A stretch of 64,000 nt of DNA, taken from positions 53,163,001 to 53,227,000 of the forward strand of contig NC_080395.1 in NCBI RefSeq assembly GCF_030265065.1. Reading direction: 5' to 3'. Numbering within the stretch: position 1 is the first letter of the stretch; each line of letters opens with the position of its first letter. This stretch comes from Corythoichthys intestinalis (taxonomy: Eukaryota; Chordata; Actinopteri; Syngnathiformes; Syngnathidae). The position numbers were made by a program, and so were the translations under genes. The notes beneath the pieces were generated by a model. It worked only from the letters and a program-made list of their open reading frames with translations, searched no databases and was not told where the DNA came from. This document shows positions 49,702 through 61,700 of the stretch, piece by piece.

Positions 49702-50354
49702 GTTCAAATAAGAGGACCTTATAACAGACAAAAAAAGTATTGCGGAATCCAAGTGCTGTTTTTGGTTTCTGGTCACGCTTAAATCCTTTGGGATTAGGTC
49801 AACCCGAGACCAAATCTCTATCCTGCCTGGCAGTTTTAGATTACAAGCACCCATGCCACCAAATCCAACATTTCCCAACTACCGGTACTTATTCGATAGT
49901 GCCAAACGGCCATTTTCAGTTCTCAAAGTCTCTGCAAGGCGCTGACTGGCAGAGACAGGTGCCCAGTCTACAACTGACAACTGAGCTGCACTAAATAGGA
50001 CACCTATGTGTATTAAAATAAAGGTTTCTAAATAAGGAAAACAATCAATCTATGCTAAAGGTTGTGCTAGGTTATGCTTTGCATGTATGTGTTTTGTGAG
50101 GCATGGGGTAAACAATTATTTAGTCTGAACTGAACTGAAGGTTAACCATACACTGCAAAGCACTGTAACGTCATCACCATCAGACCGGTTACACAAAAGT
50201 GCTTTTTCCAGCCGTTTCACAGTAATTATTGCCCCCCAAAATTGTTAAATCGTTTTTTTCAGGGACAGTGGTCACTGCAGTGGACAACTATTCAAAAGAG
50301 CTTAACCAACCACTTACTAAGCAAGTGGCATTTAAAAAAATGTAGCAACAACGC

Positions 50355-50385
<31 letters not shown>

Positions 50386-50870
50386 ATATGAACTCTCCAA
50401 ATTGTCCGGAGATGTGTGTGTGTGTGTGTGATTGTGTGAATAATTGTTTATTTCTATGTGCCCTACGACTAGCTGGCGACCAGTTCAGGATGTACCTAAA
50501 CCCTAAGCGGTTCAGAAGATGAATGAATGAATCAATTAATCAATATTGTAATTTTTATATATTGTTTTAATTATGAATTTATAAATGAATACAGTATTCA
50601 TAAAAAAATAAATCCTAAAAATAAATAAAAGCAGAAATACACACTGGTTACAGCCCCAAGTAAAACTCACTCATCGCATGCCATTGACAACGATAGACAT
50701 CCAATTCATTTAAACTGGGAGGACTGGCTGAGAATTCTCATAGTTTCTGTGCCCTTGATGGCGCTAGACGTCCAAACAGTTTTGACTGGGTGGGGCGAAT
50801 GAGCAAATGTTCATTCCCCAAGCCCACTCAAAATAATGTAGATTGTAGTAGTAAATGAGTGCCCTGTAAG
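49702..50870. other. Upstream region of the mettl21e-like gene
   Basis: The promoter should lie near 49702-50000. A SINE/LINE-tail remnant with a (GT) run is at about 50395-50535 (CAAATTGTCCGGAG...CAGTTCAGGATGTACC...GAATGAATGAAT). A piece of the CATTGAC repeat family is at about 50655-50790. Confidence 0.4.
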
Positions 50871-50872
50871 GG

Positions 50873-50918
<46 letters not shown>

Positions 50919-50925
<7 letters not shown>

Positions 50926-51790
50926 GGAAAACAGACAAGACTGAAAAAGCAGTTTCTAAACTTGCACTCCTCTTAAAAAGAAACTGCTGTATTTTAAGCC
51001 AAAACAACTGTTGTGTTTGATAGAACAATATGTCTGTATGCTGCCATAGCAGATTAATGGCGCATTAAGCTCCCCGAGCTATTTTAAATTTGTCCGTTTT
51101 ACCCTGGAAACCCCTGTTTACAAATGTCGCGCAACCGGTCTAATATTTCGTTTATAGGAAGAAGAAGAAAAAAATATATATATAAAATTATTCACTTGCA
51201 TATTTTACACTTTTAAACAAATTACGTCACAATGAAAAAAATAGTGTCTGTAAAAAAGTCACGGATATCTACCTCATAACTATCGCTTAATTGTATTTTT
51301 TTTGTTACTGTCGCATTTTCTCCGATGCTCGATGATAATCGATCCAAACAAATGAAAATGGAAAAAAAAACGTTTAAAAGTAAATAAAGGTAAATATATG
51401 AAAAAAAAATCTTGACTACTCCTTGACGTCTGCCATTTCTGCATCGCGACCCTTGTTATATTACCATGTTTCACTCATAAAACCCCCCAAAATCCGGCTG
51501 TGGCCATTCACAGCTGTGTCTTGAAACAAACAAGGTGAATATGCGATAATATCTCATTGAGGTCATGGAGTCTTTAATTCTGCGCTTTCATGCTCTTCCA
51601 GATAGGGTTTCGCTATTTAAATTTTTTTTTTTTAAATGCCCTCCTGTTCAAAAATTTTCTTCCCCCAGAAAATGGAGATTTTAAGCTTTCCAATGAGGTA
51701 TCACACATGCATATAGGACAATTTTGAAAGTCGGCCAAATTGGGGGTCTCAGAGCGGAACTTCAAGTCACCTAAGTGTTTTCCGCCATAT
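50919..51790. mobile_element. GGCGGAAAACAC-family DNA element, copy B
   Basis: It has the same termini as copy A but in the opposite orientation, within (AT)n flanks on both sides. At 872 bp it is about 130 bp shorter than copy A. No transposase. Confidence 0.8.
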
Positions 51791-51807
51791 ATATATATAT
51801 ATATATA

Positions 51808-52425
51808 CTGCTGGCCAAAAGTATTGGCACCTCTGCAATTCTGTCAGATAATGCACAATTTCTCCCAGAAAATAACTGCTATTACAATATTTTCATTTAT
51901 TTTGCTTGCAATGAAAAAACCCAAATAAAATAAAATAAAAATAATTAAATCATTATCATTTTACACAAAACTCCAAAAATGGGCTGGAAAAAAAGTATTG
52001 GCACCTTCTGCCTAATACTTGGTAGCACAACCTTTAGACAAAATAAATGCAAACAACCGCTTCCGGTATCCATCAATAAGTCTTACAATGCTCTGCCGGC
52101 ATTTTAGAACATTCTTCTTTGGCCAATTGCTTCAGGTCTCTGAGATTTGAAGCGTGCCTTCTCCAAACTCCCATTTCCAGATGTTTCCAAAGGTGTTCTA
52201 TTGGGATTCAGGTCTGGACTCATTGCTGGCCACTTTAAAAGTCTCCAATGCTTTCTCTCAAACCATTTTTTAGTGCTTTTTGAAGTGTATTTTGGGTCAT
52301 TGTCCTGCTGGAAGACCCAGCTTTCGCACACTGGGCCCTACATTTGTAATTGTAATCATTTTCTGGGAGAAACTGAACATTATCTGACAGAATTGCCAGG
52401 GTGCCAATACTTTTGGCCAGCAGTG
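51808..52425. mobile_element. Internally deleted Tc1-like element
   Basis: The inverted termini CTGCTGGCCAAAAGTATTGG and CCAATACTTTTGGCCAGCAG are nearly perfect. Between them only the transposase end survives on the minus strand: [19 protein letters not shown] and MSPDLNP, holding the second catalytic Asp, with the rest deleted. Confidence 0.85.
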
Positions 52426-52589
52426 CATAGGCTATATATAATTTGTGCATGAAGGGGTTAAACAACGTAGGCTAAAGAAGTGACTTAGCAGTAAGTATAA
52501 AATTTTGATAATTTCTCAACCATCTCATTGAGGGTTTTCATTCAAATACTCATCAAATTACAAAAACATTTCATCTTCAAAATTAATTT

Positions 52590-54793
52590 TTAGATTTTCT
52601 TTCCTCGCCCTCTTCCTCTCCTGCTTTTATTACTGCAACCTCTTATGCTTCCTTTGAACACAGGTTGTGCAGTTACCATAGCAACTTTACCATAATTATC
52701 TTCGCAGTCTTCATCAGAGCTGCTGCTGCTGCTCTGTCCAGTCGTGTGCTTTGGTGGTATAGTCTTGGTAGCCTTTGTCAAATTTGACCCCTGGCTAGAG
52801 CAGTTCACATCATTCAGAGACTTATTCAAATTTTCTCCAATTCCCCTTGAACCCAAAAACCCGCCTTGGCACAAAGATCTGTCTTGTTCTCTTAGTTTTC
52901 CAGTTTCGGCTTTCTTCTGGTCCTGCTCCATTGTTTTTCCTCTCTTTGATGGTGTGACAGTTTCCTCGTCAGAATCCATATCCTCGTTTCCATCCTCCTT
53001 TCTTTTCATGCAGGTGACGGCACGGCGGAGTCGCTGACTTCGAATCGCCTGCTTTTCCTGTTGCTCCATGCGGAAGAATGAGTCAATCCGCAACTGAGTC
53101 TAAAACAAAATAGTGTAGAATTTTTATCATTCTACTCTTAAAATGCAAGGTTTTATTCTTCTACTCCTAATTAGAAAAAAAATCCCTTAATTGAACAAAT
53201 AACTGAATTCATTCAAGTGATCCTCATTAGTGAAGACCCAAAAAACAGTCAAATAGAATAAAGTATTGGGTCCAACATTTAAGTCAAGACGTGACGGTTC
53301 AGTGGGAATTGATTGTTGAGTTTCATGGGAGGAAAATCATCAGAAAGCATAACTGAGCTACAAGAAAATTAATTTGCAGGTCAGAGTAAAGAATCAGATG
53401 AAAGTTACCTGTTGTGTGTTAAGTTGTTTGATCACAGGCTGAAGGGTCTCTGTGGTTTTTCTACTGGTCCAACCAAAGCGACTTTGACAAAATGTAAAGG
53501 ATTGGTAAAGGAATAGAACTACTTTTGAGAGAGTCGTCTTTTGCATTAATTTGATTAAAGTGTAAGGATATTCTTTGATCATGTCCAGTTGAGGGTGTCC
53601 CCAGCTGAAGGAACTGTCCGACTGGTCCACAGCAGGCTGCAGATAAGCCTGAGCCACAGTAGGGTTTGGGAACCCGGGTTGAAGTTTGAGCCCCCGCAGC
53701 TTTTTTTTCACTTTCGTGTCCCGAGGATTGTCAGTCAAACGCTTTTTCTCTTGCGCTTCTGACCACCAATTACTACAAAGACAACAATACAACTGTCATA
53801 CTAATATAAAATAAAATGAAAGGAAGAACAACATTAGAGTTTCTTTAATATTTTTGGCCTGTTTGCAAAAAGATTGTATTGGACTGGATTACTTCTATAA
53901 CTATCTCGAAGGAACACCAACCCTGCTCGTAGCAGAATAGGATTACAGTACACCTATGTAATGTCTTTAAACCGTGACTCAACTTTCAAGGGACTGCAAT
54001 GGTCAGAAACACCAATATGTTTGTCTATTAATTCCTGTTTAACTGCAAATCAACAGTGTGATACTTGTAGTAGTAAAATCCGAAACAAACCTGAACTGTG
54101 TCAGTGGCTCCAGCCCATGTCCAGGGAATTCATTCAAGATTTCCATGCCTGTCACATACCCGACCCCAGGCACGCCCTCGGTATAGTCACTTCCTAGCAG
54201 GTAAGCCAGGTTGATCAGTTTGTTTCTGTCCAAACCTGTTAGGCACAGACATAGAAAGAGTACAAGACAGAAAAATAAGGCGAGGTGTACACATTAGATC
54301 AACTATCAAGCCAACGTTAACACCCGTTACTGATATACGAGTCGTAAACATATCGGATTAGCAGTTGGCTGTATCCTCATTGCACTTTGTCAACACAGTT
54401 TTGAATCTTCCCTAGGTATACATGCCTGTGTCAGTAAGGATTATATGGCTTACAGTGGCAAAAAACAGAACTGAAGATCTAGTTTAGATGGCTGGAAATG
54501 ATAGTCTTCTTTCATCTGTGAAACTGTGTACAAGTCAGTCTGGAAGTTGGAAAAGACTGTTTATAGGTTGACGTTTATTTTTCTCGCTGCGTAGAGCAGG
54601 TGTCCCTGTCCGTATAATGTACAGGGTTCCAACAGGTTTCATCAAGTGACATGTAAGGCTTTTTATTACCTTTTTTTTTTTTTTTTTTTAACGTGCTCTT
54701 TAATTCAATTCAGTGCCAATTCTATGGTGAATTTCATAGCCCACCTCACAAAAACTGTAACCCTAGAATGTCAGAACATTTTTCCCAAAATAT

Positions 54794-54837
<44 letters not shown>

Positions 54838-55730
54838 GTAATATACTGTTATTGAGGTTTTTATAAGGACATAAAATGGGTGGAGGCTATTGACTAGGGC
54901 TGAACGATATTGGAAAAAACTGACATTGCGATTTTTGGGGGGTTTGTGATATTAAAACTGGAAGAATTTTTACCAGCCTTGAGTAGCTCTGTTTGAAGAG
55001 ACTTTGGTTGACTCACTATGACCACATAGTATTCATTAGAAATGCCCCGATCCGATCACATGACCGGAAATCGGCCGATCTTGCCATTTTTCAGAGGATT
55101 GGAATCGGGTGAAAGGATCGGGTTTTTATTTAAAAATATCCGTATATTTATGTTTTTCTGCTTCATGCTCGTACAGCCTCTTACCCTCTTTCCTGAAAAA
55201 CAGTGCGACCAAACTGTTTTTCTTGCTCTCCAGTGCAGCTGGCATTTGGTACTTAAAGTTAATGATGATTGACAGATTTGATCCAGCCAAAGACGCCTCG
55301 GTAGCTCTACGATCAAAGGCACAAATGTGTTAATCATCGTTAAGCTTGGTACCCAGTAGGCCTGAACGATATTGGAAAAAATTGTTGCTGCGATTTTTTC
55401 GGGGTTTGCAATATAGAAATATATATATATATATATATTTTTTAAGAAATTTTCACTAGATGACTTGAATAGGTGTTTGGAAAGACTTTGGATTACTCAC
55501 CATGACCACAGTGTACAGTATTCCATCGTTTTTGCGGTTAATAGGGACCAGAACCTGCCACGATAAGTGAAAAACGGCGAAGTAGCACATAACCCCCCCC
55601 CCCCCCCCCAATTTTTTTTTGTGTGTGCGCTCAATGTATTTATTCAGATTTAGCATTGGAATGAGATACATATAAGACATGTAGTCTTATATGTAGTAGT
55701 AGACACAAAGTATGATTTGGAAAAAAAAAA

Positions 55731-55777
<47 letters not shown>

Positions 55778-58700
55778 CACATTTTAATAAATGGTTTTTA
55801 AGCACTTCAAATGTAATAATTATGATTAGTTTTAAACATAACTGTCCCACCGAATCATTTTTAAACATCATCATCATCATCATCATCATTTTGGCTTTAT
55901 TAAATGCTTTTGTTTACCTAACTTTGACTTTGACTCTATGAGTGACATGTAGAAATCACAAAATCCTCATGATCACTTCTGGCGTGTATTTTATATCGAT
56001 TTTATATCTCGAACGTCTCCACACACACACCCTCCCCCCACAATCAATCCCACACATTCATTCCAGCCTGCGCTTCCTTGCAGAAACTGTTTAACAAGTT
56101 AAACGATGATTGACACATTGCTGCCTGTGTGAAGTCCGCTTTTTTGGCAAGATCAAAGACATTCTTAACTTTAATAAGCGAGTGCCGCAATGACTGAGAG
56201 CTGGGTGAGGGAGGCTGTGCGAGCGAATGAAGCAGAACAAAGGTTTGTGGATTCAAAAAAAGAAAACCCCCAAAAAACTATCGCACGTCCTTGAGATGGG
56301 ACTATCGCTCATGCGCACACTGCGATGGCGATGTTCAAACGATATATCGTTCAGGCTTAGTACACAGTCTGGAGTGTTTTGTGGAAACTCATTCATTGTG
56401 TAAGTGAGAGGCTGTTCTCGGCAGCGTGAGCATCAAAGCAAAAAATACGTGTATATTGGTGCCGGTATCGGCAGATTCTCAAATTCAGGTGACTCTGACT
56501 CGAGTGCAAAAATATGCGATCGGGACATCCCTAATATTCATATAATACTGTTTAACCCAGGCTAGAGGGTTTATTTGTGAATAATGAAGATTGGTGTATA
56601 TAAAATAGATGCCTTTTATGAAGAAAGAAAAAGTCTAACAAAAATGAATCGCATGTCCTGCGATGGGACCATTGCGCATGCGCATATTGTGATGGCGATG
56701 TTCAAACGATCTATTGTGCAGGCCTACTACTGACCAAGTTGGTTCTGCAGGTCACTGTACTGGTAGTGTTCCACATATTTATTCTGGTTGAAGAAATTCT
56801 TGTAGACGTGTCGTCCTCCAAACAGCCAAACATCTGAGTCATCAGTAATGGTACCATTAGTATGGTCGGTTCTGTCGAGTGCAGCACACTGCGCCTCGGC
56901 CTCCATCGGTGCCACTAGGAATGGAATACCGAAAAGCCGTAGGAGCTCCTGGAATTAGAAGAACAATCACTCAAAGAATTTACTATAAGTCACTTAAAAC
57001 CAATATATGGCGGAAAACACAAACAAGACTGAAAAAGGTCTTGCACTCCTCTTCAAAAGAAACTGCTGTATTTTAAAGAGCATACGACACCAGAAAAAAA
57101 GTCTTAAATGGCATTATTATGTGAATTAGAATCATATTTTGAGACGATTCGACCATATACAACAATTTAGCAAAGCGCAGATGACGAGAAATTAGTCTTT
57201 TAATCTGCCGGTTAGCCACGCCTACAATTATAGGGCTTTAGCGTCCCCAACAGGTGGATGACGTCAGCGGTAGACTAGGCTCATCGGTTTTACTATTCAG
57301 CCCATTGAGGGAGAATTGTTCAGAACGAGGAAAACGAGACGAAGAGAGCTGCAAAATGTCATTGTTTCAGTCTCTCTACTCCCAATATTTTTACAGGATA
57401 TTCTTTTTATCCAAGTATTTTCCCCAATAGCTATATAAATGGCTTGAGAAGGATCAGTCAGCCCGTCGAGGGGGAACTATTCACAATGAGGAAAACGCGA
57501 CGAAAAGAGCGGCAAAATGTCATTGTTTCTGTCTCTTTACTTCAATATTTTTACAGGATATTCTTTTTATCCAAGTATTTTTCCCCAATAGCTATATAAA
57601 TGGCTTGAGAAGGACCAGTCAGCCCGTCGAGGGGGAACTATTCACAATGAGGAAAACGCGACGAAGAGAGCGGCAAAATGTCATTGTTTCTGTCTCTTTA
57701 CTTCAATATTTTTACAGGATATTCTTTTTACCCAAGTACTTTCCCCAATTGCTAAATAAATGGCATGGTCATGACAAATAACTTGTGCTAAATGGAATAT
57801 AAAATAATAAAAATCCATTTATTCAAGACGACATGGCAAAATTACTCCATAATGGTCAAAACAGTTGACTTTACCTTTACTGTCACACCTGCCGAACGAT
57901 ATTTTATGACACCTAAATCGGACATATGTCATTTCCCTTCCCCGGCTTCGGAGAATGTAAACAGACCAGAAGGAGTGACAGCTAGCCGACATGCTAACCC
58001 GAACCGAGGGATGTTTCAAAGTCTTCGAAGTGGAAAATCACACATAACTAGCCTGGATTATTTGACATGACGACCCGGTTGTCGAGTTTCTTTGCGGATC
58101 GGCAAACCGCCCGGCGGAGAGCAATTTACAGTTCGTTCCCTGGAGGAGGGTGGCTGGAATTGTTGTGTAGCTAACGTGCTAACAGCTAACTGCTAATAAG
58201 CGTGAGGATAGCTTTTTACATGCCTATCAATGATCAAACGTAAGTAGTCCTTTATTTAAAGGAATTTTATAGTGTTTACTTTGTAATCACTGTATTCGTA
58301 TTTGACATAATACAAAACAAGATGTTTACTCACTTCCTTATAAGTCCAATGGTCCCACAGTAAATATCCACGGTAAATGGGAACCTTTTGAAACTCCAAA
58401 AAGGCGCATACGCCTCTCCCGCATACAGAATGATTTTTCTGCAGCCGTTTGGCTGGCGTGATGCAAAAAATAAAAGTATTAATCCGCAAAATCAGCTGAA
58501 TCCTTCGTCCTCATACACAACAGTACACTGTAGCGTGAAGAGGACGTCTTCTACCGTACACGTCACAGCGCCCTCCTCCTCAATGCGAGACCGAAGCCGG
58601 AAGTCACTCATTTTCCTGGCGCGGGATTCAAAAAACTAAATAAATATAGCGATCGCTTCCACACACATCCAAGCGGTCCATATCATTCAGGAGCATAAAA

Positions 58701-61700
58701 TACCGCGTGTATTATGAAATAAACATGCTTTTTCGTGTCACAAGCACTTTAAGCCAAAACAACTGTTGTGTTTAATAGAACAATTTGTCTATATGCTACC
58801 ATAGCAGATTTATGGAGCATTAAGCCCCCAAACTATTTTTAATTCGTCTGTTTTACCCTGAAAACGCCCGTTTACAAACGTCGCGCAACCGCTTTTGTTT
58901 CAACCCAGCCATAAAACGAAGGTAATTAATTATATTTATCATTCAAAATGTCAGTCGTTTTTAGCTTAGAATCATTAATTGATGTCTCATATTTCGTTTA
59001 AAAAAGAAAAACAACTTTAAAAAATTATTCACTCACATATTTTAAACTTTTAAACAAATTATGTCACAATGAAAAAAATGGCGTCTGTAAAAAAGTCACG
59101 GATATCGACCTCATAACTATCGCTTAATTGTATTTTTTTGTTACTGTCGCATTTTCTCCGATATGTTGGACGATAAATAATCGATCCTAACAAAAAATGT
59201 AAAAAAAAAAAAACTTTTAAAAGGGTAAATATATGAAAAAGAAAACCTCGACCACTCCTTGATGTCTGTGATTTCTGCATCGCGACCCTTGTCATATTGC
59301 CATGTTTCACCCATACAATCCCCACAAAATCCAGCCGTGGCCATTCACAGCTGTGTCTTGACACTCAGTGATACATGCTACATGGAGTTTTTGGATCGAA
59401 ACAAGGTAAGAACGCAATAATATCTCGTTAAAGTCATGGCGTCTGTAATTCTGCTCTCGAGTGCTCTCACCTCCAGACAGGGTTTTGCTGTTTAAAAAAC
59501 AGTTTAAAAAAAAAAAAAAATGCCCTCCTGTTCAAAATTTTTCTTCCCCCAGAAAAATGAGATTTTAAGCTTTCCAATGATGTATCACACATGCATATCG
59601 GACAATTTTGAAAGTTAGCCAAATTGGGGGTCTCAGAGCGGAACTTCAAGTCACATGAGTGTTTTCCGCCATATATATGTATACATTAATAAATAGAAAT
59701 AAACATTTTAACCACAGTCACACAAGCAGTTACTATCTTTCTACAGATTTTTTTAACCAAGGCTCAACTATTTTCTGAGAATTATTTGACATGTTTTTAA
59801 CATGTTTTGACATGTTCTGTTGTGCTGTGTTTGACTCACCTGGCTCTCCAAGTACATCTGCCCTGTAACTGTGTTGGCCATCCTCTCCTGTTGCTGTTGC
59901 TGCTCTTTCAGGTTGCTCTGCTCCACCTGCAGAGAGCTCTCAAGGGAGTGCAGCTCCTCCTACACCACAACAATCATACAGTACCTACTAAATTAGTTGT
60001 CGGTGTTGAAAGACAAAACTTTGAGAAACTAAGAATGTGTGTTCCTAACCGATCCTTCTGTATTCCACAAAATAATAATTACATATTATACATAAAACAA
60101 AGTTTGGTTCTTTTATGACTTTATTATGGGTGAACAGAAAAAAGTGATCAAATCTGCTGGGTCAAAAATATACATACAGCAGCGCTAATATTTGGTAACA
60201 TGTCCCTTGGCCATTTTCACTTCAATTAGGCGCTTTTGGTAGCCATCCACAAGCTTCTGGCAAGCTTCTGGTTGAATCTTTGACCACTCCTCTTGACAGA
60301 ATTGGTGCAGTTCAGTTAAATTTGATGGCTTTCTGACATGGACTTGTTTCTTCAGCATTGTCCACAAGTTCTCAATGGGGTTTAAGTCAGGACTTTGGGA
60401 AGGCCATTCGAAAACCTTAATTCTAGCCTGATTTAGCCATTCCACTACCATTTATGATGTGTGTTTGGGGTCATTGTCCTGTTGGAACACCCAACTGCGC
60501 CCAAGACCCAATCTTCGGGCTGATGACGTTAGGTTATCTTGAAGAATTTGAAGGTAATCCTCCTTCTATATTATCCCATTTACTCTCTGTAAAGCACCAG
60601 TTCCATTAGCAGCTAAACAGCCCCACAGCATAATACTACCACCACCGTGCTTGACGGTAGGCATGGTGTACTTGGGGTTAAAGGCCTCACCTTTTCTCTT
60701 CCAAACATATTGCTGGGCATTGTGGCCAAACAGCTCGATTTTTGTTTCGTCTGACCACAGAACTTTCCACCAGAAGGTCTTATCTTTGTCCATGTGATCA
60801 GCAGCAAACTTCAGTCGAGCCTTAAGGTGCCGCTTTTGGAGCAAGGGCTTCCTTCTTGCACGGCAGCCTCTCAGTCCATGGAGATGCAAAACACGCTTGA
60901 CTGTGGACACTGACACCTGTGTTCCATCAGCTTCTAATTCTTGGCAGATCTGCTTTTTGGTGATTCTCGGTTGAATCTTCACCCTCCTGACCAATTTTCT
61001 CTCAGCAGCAGGTGATAGCTTGCGTTTTTTTCCTGACCGTGGCAGTGACAAAACAGTGCCATGCACTTTATACTTACAAACAATTGTTTGCACTGTTGCT
61101 CTTGGGACCTGCAGCTGCTTTGAAATGGCTCCAAGTGACTTTCCTGACTTGTTCAAGTCAATGATTCGCTTTTTCAGATCCATGTATGTATATTTTTGAC
61201 CCAGCAGATTTGATCACTTTTTCTTTTAACCCATAATAAAGTCATAAAAGAACCAAACTTTATGAATGTTTTTTGTGACAAAGAAGTATCTGTTCCAATC
61301 ACTCTATCGGAGAAAAATCAGAGTTGTAGAAATAACTGGAAACTCAAGAGAGCCATGACATTATGTTCTTCACAAGTGTATGTAAACTTTTGACCACAAC
61401 TGTACATAGGAAATAACTGTTAGAAACAAACATTTGAATGTGATTCAAATAAGAAAAAACCCGAAATCTTTGTGGCCGATGCGGCAATCAATCTGTATTG
61501 AGGCAAGAATACCTAAAAGATCTTTTACTTGTCAATTAAAATAGCTCTTTATTTTCTCAATGTTAATTTTGAATAGATCTTGAGAATTGTGAATGAACAA
61601 CACAGCACATACTTACCACATCAAAATCTTCCCATTCATTGACTGCAGTAGCTGAGCAGGATGCATTCAATTTTTCCTCTTCAAATTCATCCCCATCGGA

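Larger units (their letters stand above)
54895..56726. mobile_element. Outer hAT element (A) of a three-level nest, abutting an ercc5 exon
   Basis: It starts TAGGGCTGAACGATATTGG and ends, inverted, TAGGCCTGCACAATAGATCG. The 8 bp duplications CTATTGAC (54887-54894) and CTACTGAC (56727-56734) match at 7 of 8. The right duplication, read on the minus strand, is GTCAGTAG, the first eight bases of the ercc5 intron after the exon ending at 56735. Only its two arms (54895-55036 and 56541-56726) are its own sequence. Confidence 0.85.
57005..59674. mobile_element. GGCGGAAAACAC-family DNA element, copy C, interrupted
   Basis: It has the same termini as copies A and B, in copy B's orientation. The body is split at a TTAA by a 1672 bp insertion; without it the copy is about 1.0 kb. 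It lies in the ercc5 intron between exons 59840-59959 and 56735-56948. Confidence 0.8.

Noticed and set aside
54646-55941. Frames rich in Ile/Tyr or a run of Met
   Set aside because: They are translations of AT and ATC microsatellites.
57299-57775. Possible CRISPR-like array
   Set aside because: Only three directly adjacent 160 bp units without spacers, in a eukaryotic intron; a plain tandem duplication.
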